A stretch of DNA of 64,000 bases from Thalassoglobus polymorphus. Its GTDB lineage: Bacteria > Planctomycetota > Planctomycetia > Planctomycetales > Planctomycetaceae. This document shows, piece after piece, positions 63,037-64,000 of this stretch; position 1 is the first letter of the stretch, and every line of letters begins with the position of its first letter. Under the pieces are notes generated by a model. The model did no database searches and had not been told where the DNA came from. It saw only the letters and a list, made by a program, of their open reading frames with translations. Where the stretch lies: contig NZ_CP036267.1 of assembly GCF_007744255.1 (NCBI RefSeq), positions 744,001 through 808,000 of the forward strand, read 5' to 3'. The translations under genes were made by a program, and so were the position numbers.

Positions 63037-64000
63037 TTACGGGAGTGTCGTCGTCTGTTTTTCTCCCGGGACAATCGCAGGGAGCTGACCATAGGAGGAT
63101 GGATGCGGAGGGTTGTAGCTTCTTGAAGCTGGCTCGTTTTGGCTTGGGCGAGTCTCCTGATAGCCACTCTGGATGATCGGTTGCTGCTGGTAAGGATTTG
63201 TCTGATTCGACTGATTCAAAGATGAGTGGTAAGGAGGTGGTTCGATATAGTTCTGGTTCGAAGCTGCTGCCCCTGGTATCTGTTGTGTTCCACGATTTTC
63301 TCCGGAACTGCGATCCTGGACCTGTCCGTAGAAATTCTGATTGAGAGGCCGCTGAGCTGAGAAGTTTTGTTGTGACTGCGGCTGTGGCTGGTATTGCTGT
63401 TCTTGCTGTTGCTCTTGAAATTGCTGCTGCCCCTGTGGACGCTCAGGCTTGTTGTCTGAGGTTGTTTCGTAAGGGAGCATTCCACCATGTTCTGCAGGAG
63501 AGCGTAAGGCAGGGGCATTCGGAGCAGGCGTATGGAGGTTCATCTGCCGTTGGTTCCATGCTCCCTGCATCTGTTGGTTCAACTGCTGACTGGCAGGCAT
63601 TCTTTGTTGACCAAGTTGCTGCTCCATTTGCTGTTGCTGCCTTCTTTGTTGTTGAAGGAGCTGCTGCTGTTGTCCCGGCGTTTGATGATTTTGTTGCTGA
63701 AGATGCGCATCGTACCGAGAGGCTGTCCCGAATTGTTCCGGTCTGTTGGTGACTTCTGAAGTGGGAACTTGTTGTCCCATGGAGTTCACAGCTGGTCTGT
63801 CGAAAGCTTGCTGAAGATCGAGCGGAGCCATGTCGGTCGGGAGGACGCGGTTCGGTTGCGAGTAGCTGCTCCCGTTCCATCGTGAATTCGCTCCGGGCTG
63901 TTGCTGTGGAGCAGTTTGGTTCATTGTGGGGAACATCGATCCCGGTCCGAGACCCATTCCCATGCGGGCTGCTTCGAGGCTCGCTTCCTCAAATGCGTTT
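63037..64000 (-). CDS. Gln-rich low-complexity protein, N-terminus cut by window edge
   Basis: At least 320 residues, open to the right edge; the frame upstream of the ATG at 63963 reads AFEEASLEAARMGMG, which looks like continuing coding sequence. The visible part is extremely Gln/Asn/Pro-rich, with runs such as QQNHQTPGQQQQLLQQQRRQ and QEQQQEQQYQPQPQSQ. The final segment is SYGQLPAIVPGEKQTTTLP. No domain is recognised. Composition suggests an intrinsically disordered or prion-like tail of a larger protein, perhaps envelope-associated. The DNA is rich in CTG/TTG triplets on the plus strand and could vary by slippage. Confidence 0.6.
   Translation of the reverse strand, partial: NAFEEASLEAARMGMGLGPGSMFPTMNQTAPQQQPGANSRWNGSSYSQPNRVLPTDMAPLDLQQAFDRPAVNSMGQQVPTSEVTNRPEQFGTASRYDAHLQQQNHQTPGQQQQLLQQQRRQQQQMEQQLGQQRMPASQQLNQQMQGAWNQRQMNLHTPAPNAPALRSPAEHGGMLPYETTSDNKPERPQGQQQFQEQQQEQQYQPQPQSQQNFSAQRPLNQNFYGQVQDRSSGENRGTQQIPGAAASNQNYIEPPPYHSSLNQSNQTNPYQQQPIIQSGYQETRPSQNEPASRSYNPPHPSSYGQLPAIVPGEKQTTTLP

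Noticed and set aside
62775-63176. 133-residue open frame on the plus strand
   Set aside because: Its first third is a family B repeat and the rest is antisense to the end of the Gln-rich gene; there is no ribosome-binding site and the composition is unnatural.
63372-63759. Plus-strand open frames rich in Leu, Ala and Val opposite the Gln-rich gene
   Set aside because: These are the antisense reading of CAG/CAA runs (CTG/TTG gives Leu or Ala/Val), a composition artefact.

Overview
The window is chromosomal DNA of a planctomycete, probably of the Gimesia/Rubinisphaera/Planctomicrobium type. The evidence is three DUF1559 proteins with prepilin-like N-termini and a C-terminal H-x8-DG motif, a TIGR04137-like small basic protein, a Cys-type sulfatase beside a ceramidase-like secreted enzyme, a secreted sialidase-like protein, a signal-peptide FAD oxidoreductase, many small lipoproteins, and mostly monocistronic genes with long spacers. 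No rRNA, tRNA, CRISPR array or prophage was recognised.

Layout. 1-6.4 kb: a sulfatase cut by the left edge, a divergent ceramidase-like enzyme, transaldolase and RNase R. 6.5-11.4 kb: a small hypothetical, a DoxX-like membrane protein, a gene-poor AT-rich stretch, NADP-type glutamate dehydrogenase and a ThrE-type exporter. 11.5-21.9 kb: a cytoplasmic hybrid histidine kinase with a UrtA/AmiC-type amide-binding sensor, a sialidase-like protein, a NagD-type HAD phosphatase, an FAD oxidoreductase and a DUF2079 membrane protein. 22.3-26.3 kb (minus strand): an ECF sigma factor, its anti-sigma factor, a secreted low-complexity protein and a LolD-type ATPase in an overlapping operon, then a membrane-anchored protein that may carry a BECR-type nuclease fold. 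26.8-35.7 kb: an EboE-like protein, the small basic protein, a lipase, DUF2752, two related lipoproteins, a cysteine desulfurase-like enzyme and a small secreted protein with a triple repeat. 35.9-44.2 kb is the most plastic part: a Ser/Thr kinase remnant, three DUF1559 genes, an IS4-family element and copies of a 240-bp palindromic repeat. 44.3-64 kb: 2-oxoglutarate dehydrogenase E1, a DapA-family aldolase, a 2Fe-2S ferredoxin, a GlmL/MutL-family ATPase, a very large beta-propeller-like lipoprotein, an Hsp70/DUF3731 protein, an LPG-synthase-type membrane protein, an EVE-domain protein, an MFS transporter, a TIGR01777 epimerase and a Gln-rich protein cut by the right edge.

The most unusual layer is in the spacers. 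Three families of MITE-like inverted repeats were found by eye. Family A is about 83 bp and has CTAGAAC ends. Family B is about 105 bp and has CTAGAGCA ends. Family C is about 240 bp and has GGTGGCACG ends. They are nested in one another, one supplies the stop codon of a neighbouring gene, and one adds a false N-terminus to another gene. Two C copies directly abut the IS4-family element on both sides, and a C fragment is fused to the broken kinase gene. No complete novel defence or metabolic system is evident. The best leads are the repeat families and the C-IS-C structure, the soluble amide-sensing hybrid kinase, and the uncharacterised envelope proteins.
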